64,000 bases of DNA from Glaesserella parasuis (GTDB lineage: Bacteria > Pseudomonadota > Gammaproteobacteria > Enterobacterales > Pasteurellaceae): contig NZ_MUXW01000001.1 in NCBI RefSeq assembly GCF_002015085.1, forward strand, positions 1 through 64,000, in the 5' to 3' direction. The position numbers were made by a program, and so were the translations under genes. The notes beneath the pieces were generated by a model. The model was not told the origin of the DNA and ran no database searches. It was given only the letters and a program-made list of their open reading frames with translations. Below, in pieces: positions 53,493-61,088 of this stretch. The stretch's first letter is position 1. Each line of letters opens with the position of its first letter.

Positions 53493-53624
53493 TTAGAAAC
53501 GGATACCCGTACCGATTCCTAAGCCAATACCGACTCCATTAGAACCACCACCTGCATTCACTCTTCCACCAAAAGTACAACCTGCGAGCATTAAAATAGA
53601 GGCAATCACGAATATTTTTTTCAT
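53493..53624 (-). CDS. Very small glycine-rich lipoprotein, 43 residues
   Basis: An ATG at 53624 behind AAGGGAT opens a 43-codon frame. The product starts MKKIFVIASILMLAGC, a perfect lipoprotein signal with lipobox LAGC, followed by a glycine-rich mature part (GGRVNAGGGSNGVGIGLGIG) of 28 residues ending TGIRF. Similar tiny lipoproteins are common in Pasteurellaceae. It lies upstream of lolA in the same direction, about 60 bp away, and is divergent from the DUF1439 gene. Function unknown. Confidence 0.75.
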   Translation of the reverse strand: MKKIFVIASILMLAGCTFGGRVNAGGGSNGVGIGLGIGTGIRF

Positions 53625-53723
53625 ATTTATCCCTTGTATTAAAAACTATTATAAACTTTCAGCTTCAAAAGATGCGCATTCTACTCTGTTTTAACACTTT
53701 AAACCAATTCCAAAGGAGATTTT

Positions 53724-54293
53724 ATGAAACTTTTACATAAACTAAGCTTACTCTTTTTGATAATTTTTCCTATGACTACTCAAGCGAGTCCGTTGAGTAT
53801 TTCAGAGCAAGAAATCAATCAATATTTGGCTACGCGTTTAGCAGAAAAAGTACCTTTGCAAGATAGTTTAGGTGTACCAAGACTATTTCAACTAGACTAT
53901 AAATTATCTGATTTATATACAAAGGTGGGACAAACAGATGAAAAGGTTGTTGATATTTCAGGCATCATCGACAGTCTATTACAGATAAAGGGTAAAGAAT
54001 ATCAAGTTAAACTTAATATAAATATGGATACTCTTCCTTTCTATGATATGGAAAAAGGTGCACTATTTCTAAAAAATGTTCGTTTAAAAAATTGGAACGC
54101 TACCCCTGAAAAATATCAAAATGAACTTCAGGTGTTTTTACCAATAATTGCTGATGGTCTTACAAATATCTTAAATAGCCACCCTGTTTATACATTAGAT
54201 GAACGCAAAACAAAAGAATCCCTTGTAAAAAAATTTGGAAAACATATTATTGTTGAAAAAGGACATATTCGTTTAGAAACAAATATTTTTTGA
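53724..54293 (+). CDS. DUF1439 (YceB-like) exported protein
   Basis: A 189-residue protein with a signal peptide (MKLLHKLSLLFLIIFPMTTQ|A) followed by a domain matching DUF1439: LSISEQEINQYLATRLAEKVPLQDSLGVP, NINMDTLPFYDMEKGALFLKNVRL, and HPVYTLDERKTKESLVKKF. The E. coli relative YceB is a lipoprotein; here no lipobox Cys is present, so this form is periplasmic. Function is not established; the fold is a lipid-binding (SMP-like) candidate. GGAGAT ribosome site. Confidence 0.85.
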   Translation: MKLLHKLSLLFLIIFPMTTQASPLSISEQEINQYLATRLAEKVPLQDSLGVPRLFQLDYKLSDLYTKVGQTDEKVVDISGIIDSLLQIKGKEYQVKLNINMDTLPFYDMEKGALFLKNVRLKNWNATPEKYQNELQVFLPIIADGLTNILNSHPVYTLDERKTKESLVKKFGKHIIVEKGHIRLETNIF

Positions 54294-54298
54294 TAAAG

Positions 54299-54325
54299 AT
54301 CCCTCTTATTTTAAATAAGAGGGAT
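54299..54325. terminator. Bidirectional terminator between DUF1439 gene and hemW
   Basis: ATCCCTCTTATTT and AAATAAGAGGGAT form a 12-13 bp stem with almost no loop excess, between converging genes. Confidence 0.85.
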
Positions 54326-54333
54326 TCTGCATT

Positions 54334-55497
54334 CTATTCCTTTAAAAAACCTTCCAACAATTCATTTAAAAATAATTTGCCGTGCTGTGTAATCTGCCAA
54401 TATGTATTGTTTTCTGTGATAAAATTTTTGCTCAATGCCCAATCCATTGTAGCTTGAACCTTTTTCCGATCTAGCCCCGTATATGCCTCAAATTCTGTTT
54501 TTGGGGTTGCTTCAAGTAAGCGAAAACGGTTCATAAAAAATTCAAAAGGGCGATCATCATTTTCAATCATCTCTTGATGATAACGATATTCCCCTCGCAT
54601 ATAGCCTTTCGGGTGTTTAGTTTTGCTAAAGCGGTAAATTTCCCCTGTTGGATAACTTATTTTCCCGTGAGCCCCACAGCCAATCGCTAAGTAATCACCA
54701 AATCGCCAATAATTCAAATTATGCTGACATTGATAACCCTTTTTGGCATACGCCGAGGTTTCATACTGTTCATAGCCTGCGTCAGTTAAAAGCTGATGCC
54801 CTTGTTCAAAAATATCCCAAAGCTCATCATCGTCAGGTAATGTGGGCTGTCGATAGTAAAACATCGTATTCGGCTCAATCGTCAATTGATACCACGAAAG
54901 ATGTGGTGGATTTAACGCAATACCTTGCCGTAAATCATCAAGAGCCTGAGCAACAGATTGATTTGGCAACCCGTGCATTAAATCTATGTTGAAACTTCTC
55001 AAGCCTACTTTTGTTGCATTTTGAGCAAATCTAACCGCTTGCTTCGCTTCATTGCTATCGTGAATACGCCCTAATTTCAATAATTTCTCTGGTTCAAAAC
55101 TTTGAACACCCATTGAAATACGGTTCACGCCACCTTGTACATACCCGATAAAACGTTCTGCCTCAGCAGTCCCCGGATTAGCCTCTAGGGTAATTTCGCA
55201 TTCGTGAGAAAAATCTATCCGCTTGCGAATTTCTGCAAGTAAATAATGAATACCTTCAGCGGAAAAAAGACTAGGCGTACCGCCACCAATAAAAATTGAG
55301 TGGATCTTGCGATCAGCGATTGCTGTTTTATAGCTTATGAGATCTTGCTCAAGATCATTGAGCAAATGCTGAATATATTCTTGCTCAGGAATAATGCCCT
55401 TTTGTGCGTGGGAATTGAAATCACAATAGGGGCATTTTTGTACACACCAAGGGATATGGATGTATAGGCTTAAGGGGGGCTGCATTAAATTCACCAT
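54334..55497 (-). CDS. hemW: HemW, radical SAM haem chaperone
   Basis: Relative of coproporphyrinogen III dehydrogenase now regarded as a haem chaperone. The 387 residues hold the radical SAM cluster C18-x3-C22-x2-C25 (CVQKCPYC), with FIGGGTPSLF, VNRISMGVQSF and a C-terminal HemN-like domain (FEFFMNRFRLLE). HemW lacks the extra Cys of true HemN (CxxxCxxCxC), in line with the Phe after C25's Asp here. Start chosen because GGAAG lies just upstream. Confidence 0.94.
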   Translation of the reverse strand: MVNLMQPPLSLYIHIPWCVQKCPYCDFNSHAQKGIIPEQEYIQHLLNDLEQDLISYKTAIADRKIHSIFIGGGTPSLFSAEGIHYLLAEIRKRIDFSHECEITLEANPGTAEAERFIGYVQGGVNRISMGVQSFEPEKLLKLGRIHDSNEAKQAVRFAQNATKVGLRSFNIDLMHGLPNQSVAQALDDLRQGIALNPPHLSWYQLTIEPNTMFYYRQPTLPDDDELWDIFEQGHQLLTDAGYEQYETSAYAKKGYQCQHNLNYWRFGDYLAIGCGAHGKISYPTGEIYRFSKTKHPKGYMRGEYRYHQEMIENDDRPFEFFMNRFRLLEATPKTEFEAYTGLDRKKVQATMDWALSKNFITENNTYWQITQHGKLFLNELLEGFLKE

Positions 55498-55688
55498 ATC
55501 TTCCAGTACATAAAATCCAAATAAAAATTCTTACATATAGTACTAGTATAACACCTAAGATATCACAAAGCTTTCCTTATCAATATAAAATCAGTCTCCT
55601 TAAAAAATTAGGATGATTGTTCACATATACAATTATGCCTACCCATTTTTAAAATAACCTATTAATTTGATTTACTCTCCAGATAATC

Positions 55689-56828
55689 TCAAACACCCAA
55701 CTCTTTAAACAACCGTCTGCAAGCTGTGCCATCTTCTTTAAATAAGCGGCAACGGTTTGGGTTGATACCAATTGACATTTCATCACCTTCTTCAACTAAT
55801 ACGATGTCGTTTTGGCGATAAACAAGGCTTTGTTTGATTGGTGGCATTTCAAGGTAAATTTGGGTTTCGTTTCCAAGTTGCTCCACGACTTTTACTGTTC
55901 CTTTAATGCACACTTCACTCTGATCACAAGGTAGTAAATGCTCCGGACGAATACCTAAAGAGATATTGTCGCCGATATTCACACCTGTGTTATCTACTGG
56001 GATCCAGAAGTTGAGATGGGTGGAGTCAGGTAATTCAATTTTTACCCCACCTTCTCTTACATCAATCACTTTTACAGGTAAGAAGTTCATTTTTGGTGAA
56101 CCGATAAAGCCAGCAACAAAGCGGTTGGCTGGGTAGTGATAAAGTTCTAATGGTTTACCAACTTGAGCAACGTTAGTGGTAATTTGTGTATTGTTTCCGA
56201 GCGCTTGTAACACCACGATTTTATCGGCAAGGGTCATTGCTTCCACTTGGTCGTGGGTGACATAAATCATTGTTCTACCTAATTTTTTATGCAGTTTGGA
56301 AATTTCCACACGCATTTGTACACGAAGGGCTGCATCAAGGTTTGAGAGCGGTTCGTCTAATAAAAACACTTCAGGTTGAGAAACAAGCGTACGACCAATC
56401 GCTACACGCTGACGCTGACCGCCAGAGAGTTCCTTCGGTTTACGTTGTAGTAAGTGAGCAAGTTGGAGAATTTCTGCGACTTGATTTACTCGTTGCTCGA
56501 TTTCTGCTTTCGCTTTACCTGCCAGTTTTAAGCCGAAGGACATATTTTCAGCCACATTCAGATGTGGATAAAGTGCGTAAGACTGGAAAACCATTCCGAT
56601 ATTACGTTGAGCAGGTGGCACATCATTCATTCGGGTATCACCAATAAAGAGATCGCCTGATGTAATATCTTCCAAGCCTGCAATCATACGCAATAGGGTG
56701 GATTTACCACAGCCAGATGGGCCTACAAATACGACAAATTCCCCTTCTTTAATATCAAGGTTAATATTGCGTGAGATATGCACATCGCCGTATGATTTAT
56801 TTACACCAATAATTTTTACATCTGCCAT
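55689..56828 (-). CDS. malK: Maltose/maltodextrin ABC transporter ATP-binding protein
   Basis: ATPase of the MalEFGK2 importer. The 379 residues: Walker A GPSGCGKS (36-43), Q-loop, signature LSGGQRQR (134-141), Walker B LLDEP (156-160), switch His in YVTHDQ, then a regulatory OB-fold domain with GIRPEHLL. In E. coli, idle MalK also sequesters MalT. Divergent from malEFG with CRP sites between. RBS AAGGATAAG precedes ATG. No lamB porin gene follows it here. Confidence 0.96.
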   Translation of the reverse strand: MADVKIIGVNKSYGDVHISRNINLDIKEGEFVVFVGPSGCGKSTLLRMIAGLEDITSGDLFIGDTRMNDVPPAQRNIGMVFQSYALYPHLNVAENMSFGLKLAGKAKAEIEQRVNQVAEILQLAHLLQRKPKELSGGQRQRVAIGRTLVSQPEVFLLDEPLSNLDAALRVQMRVEISKLHKKLGRTMIYVTHDQVEAMTLADKIVVLQALGNNTQITTNVAQVGKPLELYHYPANRFVAGFIGSPKMNFLPVKVIDVREGGVKIELPDSTHLNFWIPVDNTGVNIGDNISLGIRPEHLLPCDQSEVCIKGTVKVVEQLGNETQIYLEMPPIKQSLVYRQNDIVLVEEGDEMSIGINPNRCRLFKEDGTACRRLFKELGV

Positions 56829-56966
56829 TGTCTTATCCTTTGCCTTAGGGTTACTACTTTTTGACGGGTGCCAAGATTACTTATTTCCTCTTGTCTTGAA
56901 ATCATACTTTGTGAAAAAATTTTTCACTACCTTGTAAAAAATTTTTTCGCAGAAAAGCAGATTTTT

Positions 56967-56982
56967 TGTGACTTAGATCACA
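56967..56982. promoter_or_regulatory. CRP site 1, malK-malE region
   Basis: TGTGA-CTTAGA-TCACA is a perfect match to the CRP consensus, 139 bp upstream of malK and 175 bp upstream of malE. Confidence 0.9.
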
Positions 56983-56999
56983 AATTCATACGCTTTTTT

Positions 57000-57015
57000 T
57001 GTGATCTCTTTCACA
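57000..57015. promoter_or_regulatory. CRP site 2, malK-malE region
   Basis: TGTGA-TCTCTT-TCACA is a second perfect match, with its centre 33 bp from the first (three helical turns). Confidence 0.9.
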
Positions 57016-57038
57016 CTTATTTTAAAAACAATCAAAAA

Positions 57039-57054
57039 TGTGATACAGATCACT
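57039..57054. promoter_or_regulatory. CRP site 3, malK-malE region
   Basis: TGTGA-TACAGA-TCACT matches at 9 of 10 positions, its centre 39 bp from site 2. Three sites in an array are reminiscent of the E. coli malEp-malKp region. Confidence 0.85.
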
Positions 57055-57055
57055 A

Positions 57056-57088
57056 AAAGGATAAGGGGGGAGGATAAGGGGGTATGAT
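57056..57088 (+). promoter_or_regulatory. Possible MalT boxes and -10 element before malE
   Basis: GGGGAGGATAAGG and a neighbouring AAGGATAAGG resemble the MalT box (GGGGAKGAGG-like) in direct repeat. TATGAT at 57083-57088 could be the -10. No malT gene is in the window, so assignment is tentative. Confidence 0.45.
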
Positions 57089-57157
57089 GAAGTATGAGAA
57101 GAAATCCTCCACTATTCGACTGTCAAAATTTCATTTCACTAAACTGAGGGAAAAACA

Positions 57158-58342
57158 ATGAAAAAATTAACCAAAGCAGCATTAGCGGTATTAGCAGGAT
57201 TATGTATCGCACAAGGTGTAAATGCAAAATTAGTTGAAGGACAACTCAACATCTGGATCAATGCCGATAAAGGTTATAACGGCTTAGCAGAAGTGGGTAA
57301 AAAATTTGAAGCAGAAACAGGGGTAAAAGTTGTTGTTGAACACCCAAGCAAATTAGAAGAATTATTCCCACAGGTTGCGGCAACTGGTGATGGTCCTGAT
57401 ATTGTGATCTTTGCTCACGACCGTTTTGGTGGCTATGCTCAATCAGGCTTATTAGCAGAAGTTCACCCAAGTGCAGAATTCAAAGCAAAATTATCTGATA
57501 TCGGTTGGGAAGCTACAAAATATAATGGTAAACAGATCGCTTACCCGATTGCCGTTGAGTCGCTCTCATTGATTTATAATAAAGATTTAGTACCAAATCC
57601 GCCAAAAACTTGGGAAGAAGTGGAGAAATTAGATAAAGATCTCAAAGCGAAAGGCAAAAATGCGATTATGTGGAACTTAGCAGAACCGTATTTCACTTGG
57701 CCAATCATCTCTTCTCAAGGTGCTTATGCGTTTAAAGTGACCGCAAACGGCTATGATGCAAAAGACATCGGTGTAAATAATGAAGCTGCACAAAAAGGCT
57801 TACAATTTGTGGTTGATTTAGTGAAGAAAAAAGTGATTAACGCAGACACTGACTACTCTGTGGCTGAAGCTTCTTTCAATAAAGGCGAAACGGCAATGAC
57901 TATCAATGGTCCGTGGTCTTGGGCAAACATTGAGAAAAGCGGTATTAACTATGGCGTAGCGGTATTACCAACCTTAAACGGTAAAGCAGGTAAACCGTTC
58001 GTTGGCGTATTAAGTGCAGCGGTAAATGCATCTAGCCCGAACCAAGACTTAGCGAAAGAGTTCTTAGAAAACCACTTATTAACGGATGCTGGTTTAGAAA
58101 CCGTGAATAAAGATACACCGTTAGGTGCAGTAGCACTTAAGAGCTACCAAGCAAAATTAGCGGCAGATCCGCGTATTGCGGCAACAATGGCAAATGCGGA
58201 AAATGGTGAAATTATGCCAAACATTCCACAAATGAGCCGTTTCTGGTATTCAGAAAAAGCAGCGATTGACAGTGCAATCAACGGTCGCCAATCTGTTAAA
58301 GCCGCATTAGATGAAGCACAAGCGAAGATTGAAAAAGAGTAA
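57158..58342 (+). CDS. malE: Maltose/maltodextrin-binding periplasmic protein
   Basis: Substrate-binding protein of the maltose importer. The 394 residues have a signal peptide ending GVNA (about residue 23) and an MBP-like mature protein: GQLNIWINADKGYNGLAEVGKKFE, GDGPDIVIFAHDRFGGYAQSGLLAE, MTINGPWSWANIEKSGINYGVA, and PQMSRFWYSEKAAIDSAINGRQSV. RBS GAGGGAAAAAC precedes ATG. First gene of malE-F-G-Q. Confidence 0.97.
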   Translation: MKKLTKAALAVLAGLCIAQGVNAKLVEGQLNIWINADKGYNGLAEVGKKFEAETGVKVVVEHPSKLEELFPQVAATGDGPDIVIFAHDRFGGYAQSGLLAEVHPSAEFKAKLSDIGWEATKYNGKQIAYPIAVESLSLIYNKDLVPNPPKTWEEVEKLDKDLKAKGKNAIMWNLAEPYFTWPIISSQGAYAFKVTANGYDAKDIGVNNEAAQKGLQFVVDLVKKKVINADTDYSVAEASFNKGETAMTINGPWSWANIEKSGINYGVAVLPTLNGKAGKPFVGVLSAAVNASSPNQDLAKEFLENHLLTDAGLETVNKDTPLGAVALKSYQAKLAADPRIAATMANAENGEIMPNIPQMSRFWYSEKAAIDSAINGRQSVKAALDEAQAKIEKE

Positions 58343-58360
58343 TTTTTAATAAATAAAAAA

Positions 58361-58447
58361 TGTAGGGACACACTGCGTGTGTCCGTTAAATAATCCAAAT
58401 TAGACGGACACAAGCAGACTAGTGGACACACGCAGTGTGTCCCTACG
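58361..58447. repeat. Inverted pair of 19-bp palindromes, malE-malF spacer
   Basis: GGACACACTGCGTGTGTCC (58366-58384) and its reverse complement (58424-58442) with TGTAGGG / CCCTAC outer flanks. A degenerate extra piece (GGACACAAGCAGACTAG) lies between. Same family as 11238-11487 and 60985-61058. Confidence 0.85.
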
Positions 58448-58518
58448 AGTATCAAGCGGTCACATTCTTCTCATTTTTTGCAATTTCCTCTTCGCAGTAC
58501 TAAAACAAGGAAAATAAA

Positions 58519-60075
58519 ATGCTAACTTCAACTCATTCCTCGATTTCGTCTGCTCAACTTTGGGGCAAAAGGGCTTTTGTCGGATTACTTTACCTACTTG
58601 CTTTTTACTTGGTTTTTACAATTTATCTGCAAGGTGAAATTTTATTTGCATTACTAACCTTAGTCGTAGTGGCTTCAGGTATTTTTGTGTTTAGCTCAGA
58701 ACGGGCTTATCGCTGGCGTTATCTGTTCCCAGGCATATCCGCAATTGGCATATTTGTAGTCTTTCCACTTGTCTGTACTGTTGTTATCGCTTTTACTAAT
58801 TACAGCGGTTCAAACCAGCTCGCCTTTGAACGTGTAGTTAATCAATTGCAAAGCCAACGCTATTTTTCGGGCGAACGTTACGATTTCAAATTACTTGAAA
58901 CAGCGGATAATCAATATCAGCTTGCCCTTGAAAATAAAAATGTGCAAAAAACTTACCTTTCTGCACCGCTTGCACTAGCCGATTTAAAAGGGGAAATCAA
59001 ATTAGAAGAAGTGGCAACATTGCCAGAAAGCAAAGTTGCACCGTTTAAAACCATTACCCAAAATCGCCAACAACTTCAAACGGTGAATGCGATTTTACCA
59101 AGCGAAGAAATGCTCACGATGAGTTCACTTCGTCAATTTTCTCAACAAAGCTACCGCTTTAGCTTTGATGCAGAGAGCCAAATTTTAACCAACCACGAAA
59201 CCAATGAACGTTATAAACCCAATGATGATGTCGGTTTCTTTGAGCAAATTGATGAGCAAGGTAACTTTACGGGTAAACGTGTTGAGCCGGGTTATACAGT
59301 AGCAATTGGCTGGCAAAACTTCGTGAAAATCTTAACGGACGAAGGTGTACAAAAACCCTTTATTCAAATCTTTATTTGGACAGTTACCTTTGCATTCTTA
59401 ACTGTCGTGTTTACCACATTACTCGGTATGATTTTCGCCTCTCTAGTACAATGGGAAGCGTTAAAAGGCAAAGCGGTTTATCGTTTACTGTTAATCCTGC
59501 CTTATGCGGTACCGGGCTTTATCTCTATCCTTGTATTTAAAGGTTTATTTAACCAAAGTTTCGGTGAGATCAACTTAATTTTAAATAACTTATTCGGTAT
59601 TCGCCCAGAGTGGTTTAATGACCCATTCTTAGCCAAAACAATGTTGTTAATTGTGAATACTTGGTTGGGTTATCCTTATATGATGATTGTTTGTATGGGT
59701 TTACTCAAAGCGATCCCAACAGACTTATATGAAGCCTCAGCGATTGATGGTGCATCGGTATGGCAAAACTTCACCAAAATCACAATGCCGTTGTTAATTA
59801 AGCCGTTAATGCCATTGATGATTGCAAGTTTTGCCTTCAACTTCAATAACTTCGTGTTAATCCAATTATTAACCCAAGGTCGTCCGTCAATGATCGGAAC
59901 CAGCACACCGGCAGGACATACCGACTTGTTAGTGAGCTACACCTACCGTATCGCCTTTGAAGGTAGCGGTACGCAAGACTTCGGTTTAGCGGCGGCAATC
60001 GCAGTAATCATCTTCTTACTCGTCAGCGGATTAGCGTTGTTCCAAATTCGTTTGACTAAATTACAACAGGATTAA
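58519..60075 (+). CDS. malF: Maltose/maltodextrin ABC transporter permease MalF
   Basis: Inner-membrane permease. The 518 residues match E. coli MalF (514): N-terminal helices, a large periplasmic P2 loop (about residues 95-280), and the transport core. The EAA loop (LYEASAIDGASVWQNFTKITMPLL) that docks on MalK is intact. AACAAGGAAAAT ribosome site. Separated from malE by 176 bp holding the palindromic repeat. Confidence 0.97.
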   Translation: MLTSTHSSISSAQLWGKRAFVGLLYLLAFYLVFTIYLQGEILFALLTLVVVASGIFVFSSERAYRWRYLFPGISAIGIFVVFPLVCTVVIAFTNYSGSNQLAFERVVNQLQSQRYFSGERYDFKLLETADNQYQLALENKNVQKTYLSAPLALADLKGEIKLEEVATLPESKVAPFKTITQNRQQLQTVNAILPSEEMLTMSSLRQFSQQSYRFSFDAESQILTNHETNERYKPNDDVGFFEQIDEQGNFTGKRVEPGYTVAIGWQNFVKILTDEGVQKPFIQIFIWTVTFAFLTVVFTTLLGMIFASLVQWEALKGKAVYRLLLILPYAVPGFISILVFKGLFNQSFGEINLILNNLFGIRPEWFNDPFLAKTMLLIVNTWLGYPYMMIVCMGLLKAIPTDLYEASAIDGASVWQNFTKITMPLLIKPLMPLMIASFAFNFNNFVLIQLLTQGRPSMIGTSTPAGHTDLLVSYTYRIAFEGSGTQDFGLAAAIAVIIFLLVSGLALFQIRLTKLQQD

Positions 60076-60085
60076 GGGGGATAAA

Positions 60086-60976
60086 ATGGCTATCGTTCAA
60101 CCTAAATCAATGAAAGCTCGCTTATTTGCAACGCATTTCTTTCTTATTGTGTTCTGTGCGTTGATTATGTTCCCTTTACTGATGATTTTAGGGATCTCAC
60201 TTCGCCCGGGTAACTTGGCATTAGGGGAAATTATCCCAAGCCAAATTTCCCTTGAACACTGGAAACTGGCACTCGGTTTTAGCGTCACCAATGCGGACGG
60301 CACTGTTACTCCGCCGCCATTCCCTGTACTACTTTGGTTATGGAACTCAGTGAAAGTCGCAGGTGTCACGGCAATTATTACCCTAGCACTTTCCACTACG
60401 GCAGCTTACGCTTTCGCACGTTTACGCTTTGCAGGGAAATCAATGCTGTTACAAAGTATGTTGATTTTCCAAATGTTCCCAGCGGTACTTTCACTTGTGG
60501 CGTTATATGCATTATTTGACCGCTTAGGAACCTATGTGCCATTCTTGGGCTTAAATACCCACGGCGGTGTGATCTTCGCTTACCTTGGCGGTATCGCAAT
60601 GCACGTTTGGACGATCAAAGGCTATTTTGAAACCATTGATAAATCGCTCGAAGAAGCAGCCGCACTTGACGGTGCAACCCCATGGCAGACATTCCGTTTG
60701 ATTTTATTACCATTGTCAGTGCCAATTTTAGCTGTGGTGTTCATTCTTGCCTTTATCTCGGCAATTATCGAAGTGCCTGTTGCCTCTCTCTTATTGCGTG
60801 ATGTGGAAAACTACACCCTTGCGGTCGGAATGCAACAATATCTACACCCACAAAACTACCTATGGGGAGATTTCGCAGCTGCGGCAATTTTATCCGCTAT
60901 TCCAATTACGTTAGTCTTTATCATCGCACAGCGTTGGTTAGTCGGCGGATTAACGGCAGGTGGGGTAAAAGGATAA
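60086..60976 (+). CDS. malG: Maltose/maltodextrin ABC transporter permease MalG
   Basis: Second permease. The 296 residues match E. coli MalG (296), with six helices and the EAA loop LEEAAALDGATPWQTFRLILLPL that contacts MalK. The C-terminus GGLTAGGVKG reaches the ATPase site in the structure. Only 10 bp after malF behind TAAGGGGGAT, so tightly coupled. Confidence 0.97.
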   Translation: MAIVQPKSMKARLFATHFFLIVFCALIMFPLLMILGISLRPGNLALGEIIPSQISLEHWKLALGFSVTNADGTVTPPPFPVLLWLWNSVKVAGVTAIITLALSTTAAYAFARLRFAGKSMLLQSMLIFQMFPAVLSLVALYALFDRLGTYVPFLGLNTHGGVIFAYLGGIAMHVWTIKGYFETIDKSLEEAAALDGATPWQTFRLILLPLSVPILAVVFILAFISAIIEVPVASLLLRDVENYTLAVGMQQYLHPQNYLWGDFAAAAILSAIPITLVFIIAQRWLVGGLTAGGVKG

Positions 60977-60984
60977 AATAAAAT

Positions 60985-61058
60985 TGTAGGGACACACTGC
61001 GTGTGTCCGCTATTCAAACGAAAAATAATCAAATGGACACACGCAGTGTGTCCCTACA
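60985..61058. repeat. Inverted pair of 19-bp palindromes, malG-malQ spacer
   Basis: GGACACACTGCGTGTGTCC (60990-61008) and reverse complement (61035-61053), with TGTAGGG and CCCTACA outside. It fills most of the malG-malQ spacer. Confidence 0.85.
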
Positions 61059-61088
61059 AAAAATAATACCATTCGGGAAACAATAACA

